This document shows, one piece after another, positions 1 to 8,834 of a stretch of 40,516 nucleotides of DNA. The translations under genes were made by a program, and so were the position numbers. The notes beneath the pieces were generated by a model that had not been told where the DNA came from, did not search any database, and saw only the letters and a program-made list of their open reading frames with translations. Source of the stretch: Burkholderiales bacterium (GTDB lineage: Bacteria; Pseudomonadota; Gammaproteobacteria; Burkholderiales; Burkholderiaceae_C); NCBI GenBank assembly GCA_025363275.1, contig JANYEE010000242.1, positions 1-40,516 on the forward strand, read 5' to 3'. Each line of letters begins with the position of its first letter. Positions within the stretch are counted from its first letter, which is position 1.

Positions 1-34
1 CCGCCACCCAGACCCTCCGGGTTGCGGGCTTCTG

Positions 35-1852
35 TCAGGTCTTGTTGCCCGTCATCCAGGGCGCAACAGCCTTGGCATCTTTCACGGCAATACGGGCTGT
101 TGTCGATGTGGCCGGCACTGTAAGCGGCAAACGCAGCAAGCGCTTGTCGCGCGACACCAAGGCCGTCACGGTCTTTTGCTTGCCTAGCAACATCGGCAAA
201 TCGTCGACCTTGTTCAAGCGCCAGGCTTGCGATGTACCGCCTTTTTTACCGCCTTCGACCCACTCCACGCCAATCCATTCGTCGTTGCTGGAGATGCCGG
301 CTCTCTCGGCCGCACCGTCGCGCAACACCACCTTGACAGTGACCGTGCCTTGGGCCTCACTGACACGCAGGCCGAGTTTTTGGGCCATTTGTGCGGGGTC
401 GTCGTGCAGGTCTACGCCGAACTGAGCCAGCAGTTTTTTCACTGGCAATTCGCGGGTGCTGTGCACCCATGTAGCAATCTCTTTGGCAAACGATCGTCCG
501 CCCAATTCACGCAACACGGCGGCAAAGTCCGCTTCGGCCATGGGGCCACCCTGGCAGCGGGCCCACAAGCCACGCATCACGTCGTCCAGTGTGGTCTTGC
601 CCTCGGTGCGCAGTGTCAGGTCAAAGCACAGGGCCACCAGTGCACCCTTGGTGTAGTAGCTGATGGTGGCGTTGGGCGTGTTTTCGTCCTGGCGGTAGTA
701 CTTCACCCAGGCGTCAAAGCTGGCCTCGGCCACCGATTGAATCAGGCGGCCCGGAGCCTGATCGACCTGGTTGAAGGTCTTAGTCAGCAGCTTGAAGTAA
801 GTCGCATCGTCAATCAGATTGGCGCGGCGCAGCAACAAGTCGTCGTAGTAACTGGTGAAACCCTCAAAGAACCACAGCAGCTCGGTGTAGTTCTCTTGGG
901 TGTAGTCGTAAGTGGCCAGCTCAGCCGGGCGCAAACGCTTTACGTTCCAGGTGTGAAAGTACTCGTGGCTGATCAGGCCCAACAGGGTCGTGTAGCCCTC
1001 GCTGACCTTGGTGTCGCCCACGCGGGGCAAGTCGCGGCGGTTGGCAATGAGGGCTGTGGAGTTGCGGTGCTCCAGGCCGCCGTACCCGTCATCCACGGCG
1101 TTGAGCATGAAGACATATTGGGTGTGCGGCGGCTTCTTGTTGCCGTGCCAAAACTCGATTTCGGCCTCGCAAATTTTCTTCGTGTCGGCCAGCAGACGTG
1201 CACCGTCAAATGAGGGTAGGGCACCTGCCACCACAAAGCGGTGTGGCACGCCACAGGCGTTGAAGCTACCGCTCCAGAGTGCGCCCATTTCTACGGGGCA
1301 GTCCACCAGTTCATCGTAATGCGCAGCACGGTAGGTGCCAAAGCCTTGCTTATTGACCTTGGTGGCGGTTAGGCCGGTGGCTACTGACCAATCGGCCATG
1401 GCCGGGTTGGCCACCAGCTCCAGCGTGTGCAGCAACGCTTCTTGTCCTGCCACTTGCAGACACAGGCTCGTGCCATTGAAGAAGCCGCGCTGCGTATCCA
1501 GCCACGCGGTGCGCACTGAATTGTCTAAGGCGTACAGCTCGTAGTGCAGCACCAAATCCTGGCCGGGCTGGCAAGTGACCTGCCAGGTGTGCTTGTCGAG
1601 TTGCTGCAGGGGGACCGCTTTGCCGGATTGTTCGGCACGCACGGATTGCAGATGCTTGGCAAATTCGCGCACCAGGTAGCTGCCCGGTATCCACACGGGT
1701 AGTGTTAACTGCTGGATCGCGGCGGGCTGGCAAATAGTCAACGTGACTGCAAAGCGGTGGCTGTGCAGGTCGGCAATGTCGATACGGTAATGGGGCCCCG
1801 ATGCGGGGGCGGGCAGCGTCCTGCCCGCAGTGGTTACCTTAGCCTTTGGCAT
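35..1852 (-). CDS. M61 family peptidase with PDZ domain
   Basis: This is a metallopeptidase of the M61 (glycyl aminopeptidase) family, which removes N-terminal residues, classically glycine or alanine, from peptides. The zinc-binding motif HEYFH is at residues 296-300, followed by the family-typical WNVKRLRP stretch. An N-terminal beta-rich domain precedes the catalytic domain, and a PDZ-like domain occupies about residues 500-590. No convincing signal peptide is visible. The open frame extends 13 codons upstream to 1891, but the ATG at 1852 is preferred because the extension runs deeper into dsbC. Even so, the gene overlaps the dsbC stop by 14 bp, so the two are probably co-transcribed and translationally coupled. 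The protein is about 605 residues, normal for the family. The substrate in this organism is unknown. Confidence 0.9.
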   Translation of the reverse strand: MPKAKVTTAGRTLPAPASGPHYRIDIADLHSHRFAVTLTICQPAAIQQLTLPVWIPGSYLVREFAKHLQSVRAEQSGKAVPLQQLDKHTWQVTCQPGQDLVLHYELYALDNSVRTAWLDTQRGFFNGTSLCLQVAGQEALLHTLELVANPAMADWSVATGLTATKVNKQGFGTYRAAHYDELVDCPVEMGALWSGSFNACGVPHRFVVAGALPSFDGARLLADTKKICEAEIEFWHGNKKPPHTQYVFMLNAVDDGYGGLEHRNSTALIANRRDLPRVGDTKVSEGYTTLLGLISHEYFHTWNVKRLRPAELATYDYTQENYTELLWFFEGFTSYYDDLLLRRANLIDDATYFKLLTKTFNQVDQAPGRLIQSVAEASFDAWVKYYRQDENTPNATISYYTKGALVALCFDLTLRTEGKTTLDDVMRGLWARCQGGPMAEADFAAVLRELGGRSFAKEIATWVHSTRELPVKKLLAQFGVDLHDDPAQMAQKLGLRVSEAQGTVTVKVVLRDGAAERAGISSNDEWIGVEWVEGGKKGGTSQAWRLNKVDDLPMLLGKQKTVTALVSRDKRLLRLPLTVPATSTTARIAVKDAKAVAPWMTGNKT

Positions 1853-2561
1853 CGGTAAGCATTTTTTCAACTTGTTTAGCATCCACAGCACCAGGGACGC
1901 GGCTGCCGTTCACAAAAATCAACGTGGGTGTTCCGGTGATCTTGAAATTACGACCAATTTCTACGTTGCGGGTAAGCGCAGCCGCATCGCACGAGGCGGG
2001 TGCTGGTGCTGGTTGCTGGTCTCGTACCATCCAATCCTGCCACGCTTTGGCAGGGTCTTTAGCGCACCAAATGGACCTGGACTTTTCACCTGAGTCAGCG
2101 CCCAAAATAGGATACAAAAACATGGAAATAGTCACGTTATCTACGCTTTGCAAATCGCGCTCAAAGCGCTTGCAGTAACCACAGTTCGGGTCTTCAAACA
2201 CTACCAGCTTGCGCTTGCCGTTTCCCCGCACGATGGTAAAGGCATCTTTAAAAGGCAGCGCGTCGAACTTGATTGAAGTGAGCTTGTCGACGCGCTCCTG
2301 GGTCAGGTCTTTGCGGTTCTTGGTGTCGATCAATGTACCCTGAAAAAGATAGTTGCCCTGCGCATCGGTATACAAAATATCGGAGCCGTTCACCCGCAAC
2401 TCGAACACGCCGGGGATGCCAGTTTTATTCACCTCATCAATATTTTTTAACTGGGGATAACGTTCACCCAGGTTTTTGCGCAGCACAGCTTCTTGCGCGG
2501 TGGCCGTCAGCGCCAGCAAGCTCAGACACGCAGCCATCAGTGTTTTAGTCGTCAATTGCAT
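1839..2561 (-). CDS. dsbC: Thiol:disulfide interchange protein DsbC
   Basis: This is a periplasmic disulfide isomerase that corrects wrongly paired disulfides and is normally kept reduced by DsbD. Residues 1-22 form a signal peptide with a basic start, a leucine/alanine core and a cleavage site near ATA-QE. An N-terminal dimerisation region (about 25-85) is followed by a thioredoxin fold with the CGYC active site at residues 127-130 and the cis-proline region near GTPTLIF. At 240 residues the length matches the family. The gene starts 12 bp after the stop of the UbiH-type gene, and its 3' end overlaps the M61 peptidase start, so the three appear to form one transcript. Confidence 0.95.
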   Translation of the reverse strand: MQLTTKTLMAACLSLLALTATAQEAVLRKNLGERYPQLKNIDEVNKTGIPGVFELRVNGSDILYTDAQGNYLFQGTLIDTKNRKDLTQERVDKLTSIKFDALPFKDAFTIVRGNGKRKLVVFEDPNCGYCKRFERDLQSVDNVTISMFLYPILGADSGEKSRSIWCAKDPAKAWQDWMVRDQQPAPAPASCDAAALTRNVEIGRNFKITGTPTLIFVNGSRVPGAVDAKQVEKMLTDAKG

Positions 2562-2573
2562 AGTCTCTTTCCA

Positions 2574-3722
2574 TTAATTCCGAGGTGGTGTTTTGCCAGA
2601 CGCGCCTGTGGCGCGGCTAGCTACCCAATGTTTGATCGGTCCGCTGTGGTTGAAGCGGTTCATTCCCCAATTGCGCACTGCCTGCAATGCCGGATGGGCG
2701 CGGGTTAAAACCTGCTGCAAGGCATCATTGGCCCGCCCCATCATGGCAAAGTCGGCTTTGCGAGCCCGCTCATACTGGCGCAGCAATTTGGGATCTCCCA
2801 CACTGCGCCAATACGGGCGTGTTGACAGCACTTGCACCAGCTCGGCCACATCGGCTAGGCCCAAATTCAGCCCCTGACCTGCCAAAGGATGCACCGTGTG
2901 GGCTGCATCGCCGGCCAGTGCCCAGGCGCCCTGCGCGCTTGTACCGCTCCAGCGCAGTGCTACGGCATGCTGCAACGGCCAACTGGCGCGTTCACCCTCC
3001 AGCGCCAGCGCGCCCGCTGCGTGCTGGCTGGCATCCTCCAGTGCCAGGCAAAACTCAGTGTGCGCCAGGCCCAGCAACTTCTGGGCCCGCTCTGGTGTAA
3101 CAGACCAGACTACAGCGCACAAGTTCCCTGATTCGCCTTCGAGCGGCAAAAAAGCCAGGATGTCACCCTGGTTAAACCACTGCCGTGCAGTTTGCGCATG
3201 CGGCCGGGCGGTACGAACGCGGCAGGCAATTGCCCACTGAGGGTAGGGGGTCACGTCTGTCTGCACTCCCCATTCTTCACGGGTGGCGCTGGCCTTGCCT
3301 TCGCATACCACAGTCAGTGTTGCAGCAGCAGGTGCATGCACGATTTCAATCAGGGGTTGAAAGCGTACGGCCTGCGCTAATTGTTCTTCCAACGCTGGCA
3401 CATCCACAATCCAGTTCAGCGCTGCACAGCCTTGTTCGGCAGCACTGAAGCCCACATGGCCGCCGTCGTCGCCGACCACTTGCATGGCTACCACAGGAGT
3501 GGCGTGCTGCGCATTCGGCCAGCAACGCACGGACTCCAGTGCATCGCGTGAGGCCTGGTTGAGCGCATAAGCTCGGATGTCCGGCGCAGCGGCTTCGGTA
3601 GCCGCCGCAGTGGACGCGGGTGCCATCAGCGCAACCCGCAGTTGTTTACCAGCCAGGTGCAGCGCCAGTACCCGTCCGACGATACCAGCACCGCGGATGC
3701 AAATGTCAAAGGTTTTTGCCAT
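2574..3722 (-). CDS. UbiH/UbiF/COQ6-family FAD-dependent hydroxylase
   Basis: This is a flavoprotein monooxygenase of the family that hydroxylates the ubiquinone ring. The N-terminal dinucleotide-binding motif GAGIVG (residues 11-16) binds FAD. The second FAD motif, GDAAHTVHPLAGQGLNLG (from about residue 268), is the diagnostic UbiH/COQ6 signature. Length (382) is normal. Which ring position it hydroxylates cannot be decided from sequence alone, because UbiH, UbiF, UbiI and UbiM are similar; the family is certain, the exact symbol is not. It is followed after 12 bp by dsbC. A GC-rich hairpin separates it from the upstream sensor gene, so it may have its own promoter. Confidence 0.85.
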   Translation of the reverse strand: MAKTFDICIRGAGIVGRVLALHLAGKQLRVALMAPASTAAATEAAAPDIRAYALNQASRDALESVRCWPNAQHATPVVAMQVVGDDGGHVGFSAAEQGCAALNWIVDVPALEEQLAQAVRFQPLIEIVHAPAAATLTVVCEGKASATREEWGVQTDVTPYPQWAIACRVRTARPHAQTARQWFNQGDILAFLPLEGESGNLCAVVWSVTPERAQKLLGLAHTEFCLALEDASQHAAGALALEGERASWPLQHAVALRWSGTSAQGAWALAGDAAHTVHPLAGQGLNLGLADVAELVQVLSTRPYWRSVGDPKLLRQYERARKADFAMMGRANDALQQVLTRAHPALQAVRNWGMNRFNHSGPIKHWVASRATGASGKTPPRN

Positions 3723-3737
3723 GGCGCGATTGTAGAA

Positions 3738-3753
3738 GGGGGCCTTTGCCCCC
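3738..3753 (-). terminator. GC-rich hairpin after the 7TM sensor gene
   Basis: A perfect 6-bp stem GGGGGC/GCCCCC with a 4-nt loop lies between the sensor gene and the ubiH-like gene. Read on the minus strand it is followed by only two T residues, so it is at best a weak or Rho-assisted terminator. Confidence 0.35.
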
Positions 3754-3759
3754 CGGGTC

Positions 3760-5511
3760 TCACAGGGTGTCCGGGTTCAGGCTGGGCGCCACGGGGTGGG
3801 TAGGTGGCGCTTCCAAAAAGCGGATCGGCCGCCGGGTACGCGGCGACATGTCTTGCAGCAGTCCACCCAATTCGTCCAACACCCGCTCAGTAGTAACCGG
3901 GTTGTGGTGTAGCAGCACACACGCCACCTGGAATTGCAAGTTCACCTCAGGCTCCAACCCTGGAATGGGGATCAGGCCGGAGGCAATGAGCTGCACCATG
4001 CGCTGGTTCAGGGCATCTTTGTCGGCAACGCCTTCTAACAACAGCGCAAAATGGTGGGTGTCTACGCGTCCGGCGGGGTCTACATCGCGCAGCACGCGCT
4101 GTAGTTTGATCACGGCACGCAGCAGACATTGCTCTGCGGTGGTGTCGCCGTAGGCCTGGCGAATGTGTTCGTGGTTAATGACGCTGATTAGTACTACGGC
4201 TACTGGCTCACCATCTTCAATGACGCGGTCAAAGGCACTCTCGTATTGCTCAATGAAGGCAGCGCGCGTGAGCAAGCCGGTCAGCGCGTCCTGGTTAGGT
4301 AAGTGGTTGGCCCGTACAGCCAGCTCCTTACGGTCATGGGTGGCACGGCTTAGCGCGTACATCAGCAAGGGCACGGACATGGCGATGGCCAGCGACGTGA
4401 AGTAGCGAAACTCCCACCAGTAGGGCACCAAGCCCCACGATTCAGCGATCAAGCGCATCATCGCCAAAAATTGCAGTACGTACGAGGCAACCAACAACCG
4501 CCCGATGGTCGAGCGAAAGCGCCAACTGAGCTGAGACCCCACCAGGCCAACAATAGCCGCCACAAATGTGACTGTGGTGATGATCAGGTGCGCAGCGGCG
4601 CGGTCCAGTAGCAGCAAGCTCAAAGTAGAGGCAATAGCCACCCAACCGGTCGATACCAACACAATGTCGTAACGCCGATGGCGGGTGGATATGGCGTACA
4701 GATCGCGCAGAAATAGCAAAGCCAAACCCATGGTGATGGGGGGCAAGGCAGTCTGTGCGTAGCTAGACCAAAACAAAGTATCTGACCAAAGTAACGCACC
4801 GGTCACGCCATTGAGGGCCGCAATCGTCAGGGCAATGGCCAGCCCGTAGGCGCTGGCCATCAAATCGGCTTGGTTGCGGTGCTCAACAAACCGGATCAAG
4901 GACAGCAGGCACAAGCTCAAAAGCGAACCCAAAATCGCGCCCAGTGCCGCGAACTCACCCAAGCGTTGCGCATCACGCTGCTGCGCAGGAGCAAAGCGCA
5001 GAGGTAAATTCAGACTCCTGAAATTACGCACCTGTAAGTAAATGTCCTGGTCGGTGCCAGCAGGCAGCTCCAGATCAAACTCTGGATAAAGACTGTGCTT
5101 GCTCCACATGGATTGCGGCAACTGGTTACCCGCGGTCTGCGTGGTCCAGTGGTTGTTCCCGTCACCTTGGTACATCACCACAGAGTCGGCCGCGGGCAAG
5201 GGGATGTTCAGCGACCAAACCTGCAGGGAGCCCGGCGGGCGGCGCAAGTGGAGCTTCACCCACAACGTGTTTTTGCTGTCCAGCGCGTGCTGCACTTCAG
5301 GGTTAATCGGTACGAATTTACCGGGTGCCCAAGCCACCTGGTCGATCGTGGCGGTGCGCGCGGGCTCCAGCCATACCAACAATTTGGAGGCGACTTCAAA
5401 GGTCGAAGCCTGATCGGCCAGTACGATGGCAGCGGGTTTGTCAGCCGCCGAGCTTGTGCCCACCCATACGCCACAACAGGCAAGCAACAGTGCCGCTAAG
5501 GTGGATCGCAT
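3760..5511 (-). CDS. 7TM-DISM sensor with degenerate GGDEF domain
   Basis: This is a membrane signalling protein. It has a signal peptide (residues 1-22), an extracellular beta-rich 7TMR-DISMED2-type domain (about 35-165), a seven-helix transmembrane block (about 185-380) and a C-terminal GGDEF-like domain beginning near the NQDALTGLLTRAAF motif. Such proteins are thought to sense ligands outside the cell and act through the cytoplasmic domain. The catalytic GGDEF motif is replaced: the sequence reads R-V-DTHHF at residues 482-488, so the glycines and the metal-binding acidic residues are gone. It is therefore unlikely to make cyclic di-GMP and may act as a regulatory or binding module. It is divergent from ychF with 145 bp between them. 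Confidence 0.85.
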   Translation of the reverse strand: MRSTLAALLLACCGVWVGTSSAADKPAAIVLADQASTFEVASKLLVWLEPARTATIDQVAWAPGKFVPINPEVQHALDSKNTLWVKLHLRRPPGSLQVWSLNIPLPAADSVVMYQGDGNNHWTTQTAGNQLPQSMWSKHSLYPEFDLELPAGTDQDIYLQVRNFRSLNLPLRFAPAQQRDAQRLGEFAALGAILGSLLSLCLLSLIRFVEHRNQADLMASAYGLAIALTIAALNGVTGALLWSDTLFWSSYAQTALPPITMGLALLFLRDLYAISTRHRRYDIVLVSTGWVAIASTLSLLLLDRAAAHLIITTVTFVAAIVGLVGSQLSWRFRSTIGRLLVASYVLQFLAMMRLIAESWGLVPYWWEFRYFTSLAIAMSVPLLMYALSRATHDRKELAVRANHLPNQDALTGLLTRAAFIEQYESAFDRVIEDGEPVAVVLISVINHEHIRQAYGDTTAEQCLLRAVIKLQRVLRDVDPAGRVDTHHFALLLEGVADKDALNQRMVQLIASGLIPIPGLEPEVNLQFQVACVLLHHNPVTTERVLDELGGLLQDMSPRTRRPIRFLEAPPTHPVAPSLNPDTL

Positions 5512-5656
5512 GGTCTTGGGGGCGCTCGGGCTTTGGAGGTGGAGGAATTTAGCGCTTCATTGTAGGCGTGCAGAGGCGAGGCTTGGGGGCTCGGTACAAT
5601 CTTGCGCTGCGGTACGGTCCGCGGTGCAGCCAGGTTTTGATTTCTAAGGATTTTTC

Positions 5657-6748
5657 ATGAGTTTGAAGTGTGGCATCGTGGGCTTGCCCAACGTCGGTAA
5701 ATCGACCTTGTTTAACGCCCTGACCAAGGCGGGCATTGCGGCCGAAAACTACCCCTTTTGCACCATTGAACCTAATGTGGGCATTGTGGAAGTGCCCGAC
5801 AGCCGCATGGCGCAACTGGCCGATATCGTCAAGCCAGAGCGCATCGTGCCTGCGGTGGTGGAGTTTGTGGATATTGCGGGCTTGGTGGCGGGCGCTAGTA
5901 CGGGCGAGGGCCTGGGCAACAAGTTCTTGGCCCACATCCGGGAGACCGATGCCACCATCAATGTAGTGCGCTGCTTTGAAGACGACAACGTGATCCACGT
6001 GGCGGGCAAAGTGGACCCGATCTCTGATATTGAGGTCATCCAGACGGAACTGTGCCTGGCGGATTTGGCGGCTGCCGAAAAAGCCTTGCACCGTGTCACC
6101 AAAGCCGCCCGCTCGGGTGACAAGGAATCTATCAAACTGGTGGCGATTCTGGAAAAGTGCCAGGCTGCGCTCAATGAAGCTAAGCCTGTGCGTACGCTGA
6201 GCTTCACCAAAGAAGAGCTGCCCTTGTTGCAGCAGTTTTTCTTTATCACCGCCAAGCCCGCCATGTTCGTGGCCAATGTGGCCGAAGACGGTTTTACCAA
6301 CAACCCCATGCTGGACCGGCTGACGGCCTATGCCACCGCACAAAACGCGCCGGTGGTGGCCATCAGTGCCAAGCTGGAAGCCGAAATGTCAGAGATGAGC
6401 GACGAAGACCGCCAGATGTTTCTGGAAGAATTGGGTCAATCTGAACCTGGCCTGAACCGCCTGATCCGCTCGGCCTACACGCTGCTGGGCCTGCAAACCT
6501 ATTTCACTGCCGGTGTCAAGGAGGTGCGCGCCTGGACCATCCATGTGGGCGACACCGGGCCGCAAGCTGCAGGCGTGATCCACACCGATTTTGAGAAGGG
6601 CTACATCCGCGCCCAGACCATTGCCTTTGACGACTACATCGCTTTCAAAGGCGAGCAAGGTGCCAAGGACGCTGGCAAGATGCGCGCCGAGGGCAAGGAA
6701 TACGTCGTCAAGGATGGCGATGTGATGAATTTCCTGTTCAGTTCTTAA
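5657..6748 (+). CDS. ychF: Redox-regulated ATPase YchF (Obg-like)
   Basis: This is a universally conserved Obg-family P-loop ATPase that associates with ribosomes and is linked to translation and oxidative-stress responses. The P-loop GLPNVGKST is at residues 8-16, followed by the switch region with [12 protein letters not shown] and the DIAGLV G3 motif. The C-terminal TGS-like domain ends with [13 protein letters not shown], the family-typical terminus. Length (363) is exactly that expected. The start ATG is preceded by an AAGGA-like element, and a TACAAT hexamer near 5594 could be the -10 box, although no good -35 is seen. A strong intrinsic terminator follows. Confidence 0.97.
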   Translation: MSLKCGIVGLPNVGKSTLFNALTKAGIAAENYPFCTIEPNVGIVEVPDSRMAQLADIVKPERIVPAVVEFVDIAGLVAGASTGEGLGNKFLAHIRETDATINVVRCFEDDNVIHVAGKVDPISDIEVIQTELCLADLAAAEKALHRVTKAARSGDKESIKLVAILEKCQAALNEAKPVRTLSFTKEELPLLQQFFFITAKPAMFVANVAEDGFTNNPMLDRLTAYATAQNAPVVAISAKLEAEMSEMSDEDRQMFLEELGQSEPGLNRLIRSAYTLLGLQTYFTAGVKEVRAWTIHVGDTGPQAAGVIHTDFEKGYIRAQTIAFDDYIAFKGEQGAKDAGKMRAEGKEYVVKDGDVMNFLFSS

Positions 6749-6767
6749 CAGGAGCTTCCGGGGCCGA

Positions 6768-6831
6768 TTTGTAGTCAAATCGGCCTGGGGCCCAGGTAAA
6801 ATATGCCTGAGTAGCTCCTGAAATAATAGCG
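6768..6831 (-). repeat. 64-bp dispersed repeat, copy 1
   Basis: This is one of four 64-bp segments in this window that align without gaps (others at 11726, 29946 and 39637). Strand is given for the orientation that begins CGCTATTA and ends TACAAA. The block ACCTGGGC at repeat positions 35-42 and GCTAT at positions 2-6 are shared by all four. This copy lies just after ychF, and its CGCTATTATTTCAGGAGCT end forms the left arm and loop of the ychF terminator. Confidence 0.8.
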
Positions 6832-6848
6832 TTTCAGGAGCTTTTTTT
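6813..6848 (+). terminator. Intrinsic terminator of ychF
   Basis: An 11-bp perfect stem, AGCTCCTGAAA (6813-6823) with TTTCAGGAGCT (6832-6842), and an 8-nt loop are followed by seven T residues. This is a textbook Rho-independent terminator on the plus strand. Its left arm and loop lie in repeat copy 1. Confidence 0.9.
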
Positions 6849-6854
6849 GTACCC

Positions 6855-7328
6855 TCACCACCACTTGACGAGGCCGGTTAACACCGCCGTCATCAACACA
6901 TAGCGCGCAAACTTGCCAACCGCCATATAGGCCACACAGGGCCAAAACGGCATCTTGAGCCAACCCGCGACCGCGCACAGCGGATCGCCCACCAATGGCA
7001 ACCACGCCAGCAAACAGGCCTTGGGCCCCATTCTCACTAGCCAGGCCAGCGCACGCACGTGGTGGGCTGATGTGGTGTATTTGTCGGCCACTTGGTGCGC
7101 ACCAAAACCCATCCACCAGGTCAACGCGCCGCCCAGCGTGTTGCCGGCGGTGGCTACCAGCACGACGGGCCAAAACAGGTCTGGGTTCAGTTGCACCAGA
7201 GCAAAGACTACGGGCTCCGAGCCTAGCGGCAGCAGCGTGGCTGAAATGAAGGACACGACAAAAACGGTACTCAAACCGTACTGCGGCAAGGCCAGCATTG
7301 TCAAAAGGGGAGTGATCCAGGCGTCCAT
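6855..7328 (-). CDS. YqaA/DedA-type membrane protein (SNARE-associated family)
   Basis: This is a small integral membrane protein of 157 residues related to YqaA and the DedA/SNARE-associated Golgi protein family. It has about four hydrophobic segments, with the family-like stretches SATLLPLGSEPVVF (about 27-40), NTLGGALTWWMG and WLPLVGDPLCAVAGWLKMP. Family members are implicated in membrane lipid or proton-motive-force homeostasis; the role here is not known. The open frame extends upstream to 7493, but the ATG at 7328 gives the normal N-terminus and the extension is not hydrophobic or conserved in character. It converges on the ychF terminator, and its 5' side faces dusB across 175 bp that hold no other gene I can support. 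Confidence 0.8.
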   Translation of the reverse strand: MDAWITPLLTMLALPQYGLSTVFVVSFISATLLPLGSEPVVFALVQLNPDLFWPVVLVATAGNTLGGALTWWMGFGAHQVADKYTTSAHHVRALAWLVRMGPKACLLAWLPLVGDPLCAVAGWLKMPFWPCVAYMAVGKFARYVLMTAVLTGLVKWW

Positions 7329-7503
7329 AGCCGCGCAGTATCGCAGGCGCCACAAAGCCCTTTTTTGTTCGCCTTTGCGATCTATTGCGCCGCAGCACAC
7401 AGATTTCAATTGCTGAAATTTTAGGCAGTTAGAATACACTTCGGCCCTGCAACCATTGGGGTCAATGTCTCTACACCCACCCCCGTTCTCCACTCAGTAG
7501 CTC

Positions 7504-8556
7504 ATGTACATCGGCCAGTTCGCCTTGGCGAATCATCTGTTTGTCGCACCCATGGCGGGGGTGACGGATCGCCCGTTTCGCCAGTTGTGCAAGCAGCTCG
7601 GTGCAGGCTACGCCGTGAGCGAGATGGTCACGTCACGCCGGGATTTGTGGGACACGCTCAAGACCTCCCGCCGCGCCAACCACGAAGGTGAGCCTGGCCC
7701 GATTGCGGTGCAAATTGCCGGCACCGATGGGCAAATGATGGCCGACGCAGCCCTCTACAACATCGACCGCGGCGCGCAAATCATCGACATCAATATGGGT
7801 TGCCCGGCCAAGAAGGTATGCAACAAGTGGGCTGGCTCGGCGTTGATGCAAAACGAGGCGCTGGCCATCGAGATCGTGCAGGCGGTAGTGGACGCTTGCG
7901 CCCCGCGCCATGTGCCTGTGACGTTGAAGATGCGCACCGGCTGGTGCCAGACACATAAGAACGCCGTAGTGCTGGCACGCGCGTTTGAGGCGGCTGGTGT
8001 GCAAATGCTGACGGTGCATGGCCGCACCCGCGAGCAGGGCTACAAGGGCGCTGCCGAGTACGACACGATTGCGGCGGTGAAGGCCGCCGTCACGATTCCG
8101 GTCGTGGCCAATGGCGACATCACTACCCCTGAGAAAGCCCGCGATGTGCTGCACGCCACAGGTGCCGATGCCATCATGATTGGCCGGGCAGCGCAAGGGC
8201 GACCGTGGATCTTCCGTGAGATAGCTCACTTTTTGGCTACGGGTGAGCACCTGGCACCACCGCTAGTGAGTGAGGTCAAGCGCCTGCTCATCGACCACTT
8301 GTACGACCATTACAGCCTGTACGACGAATTCATTGGTGTGCGCTCCGCGCGCAAACACATAGGCTGGTATCTGCGTGAACTGCCGGGTGGCGAAGCCTTT
8401 CGCGCGTGCATGAACTCGCTGGAAAGCAGCACCACGCAGGTGGCCGCCGTAGCGCAATTTTTAGACGAATTGAATCAAACAATGGACCGCATACCCGCAC
8501 CGGGCGAGGGCGCGGCAAATCTTAGGGAACGAGACATGATGGAAACAACGCCATGA
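7504..8556 (+). CDS. dusB: tRNA-dihydrouridine synthase B
   Basis: This FMN-dependent enzyme reduces uridine to dihydrouridine in the D-loop of tRNAs. The TIM-barrel opens with APMAGVTDRPFR, the catalytic cysteine is C106 in CPAKKVCNKWAGS, and the FMN/phosphate-binding stretches VHGRTREQ, VVANGDI and DAIMIGRAAQGRPWIF are present. Length (350) is slightly above the usual 320-340. The stop codon overlaps the fis start in an ATGA arrangement, the classic dusB-fis operon of proteobacteria, which supports the DusB rather than DusA or DusC assignment. Confidence 0.97.
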   Translation: MYIGQFALANHLFVAPMAGVTDRPFRQLCKQLGAGYAVSEMVTSRRDLWDTLKTSRRANHEGEPGPIAVQIAGTDGQMMADAALYNIDRGAQIIDINMGCPAKKVCNKWAGSALMQNEALAIEIVQAVVDACAPRHVPVTLKMRTGWCQTHKNAVVLARAFEAAGVQMLTVHGRTREQGYKGAAEYDTIAAVKAAVTIPVVANGDITTPEKARDVLHATGADAIMIGRAAQGRPWIFREIAHFLATGEHLAPPLVSEVKRLLIDHLYDHYSLYDEFIGVRSARKHIGWYLRELPGGEAFRACMNSLESSTTQVAAVAQFLDELNQTMDRIPAPGEGAANLRERDMMETTP

Positions 8557-8789
8557 GCAAACAGCTCATTGACGAATGCGTGCGCAACAGCCTGGAGGGC
8601 TACTTCCGCGACCTGCGCGGCACCGAACCCGATAGCATGCACGACATGTTGGTGCGTGCAGTGGAACGGCCCTTGCTGGAGGTGGTGATGGAGCACGCTG
8701 ATAACAACCAGTCCAAGGCTGCGCAGTGGCTGGGCCTGAACCGCAACACCCTGCGCAAGAAGCTGCTGGAGCACAAGCTCATCAGCTGA
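8553..8789 (+). CDS. fis: DNA-binding protein Fis
   Basis: This nucleoid-associated protein bends DNA and adjusts transcription with growth phase. The C-terminal helix-turn-helix SKAAQWLGLNRNTLRKKLLEH (about residues 54-74) is the hallmark. At 78 residues it is shorter than the 98-residue enterobacterial Fis, as is usual in betaproteobacteria, which lack part of the N-terminal beta-hairpin arm. Translation is coupled to dusB by the 4-bp ATGA overlap, and purH follows after 45 bp. Confidence 0.95.
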   Translation: MSKQLIDECVRNSLEGYFRDLRGTEPDSMHDMLVRAVERPLLEVVMEHADNNQSKAAQWLGLNRNTLRKKLLEHKLIS

Positions 8790-8834
8790 GCCATGTGCGG
8801 GCTGCGTATCTATTTTTAACTTTTCTGTACTTTC

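Noticed and set aside
227-1213. A 328-codon open frame on the plus strand
   Set aside because: It is antisense to the M61 peptidase, which has a clear catalytic motif and intact frame; the antisense frame has no recognisable domain and reflects codon bias of the real gene.
7329-7503. Extension of the YqaA-type frame up to 7493 as N-terminal coding sequence
   Set aside because: The extra residues are Cys/Arg-rich, not family-like, and the family-like N-terminus begins at the ATG at 7328.
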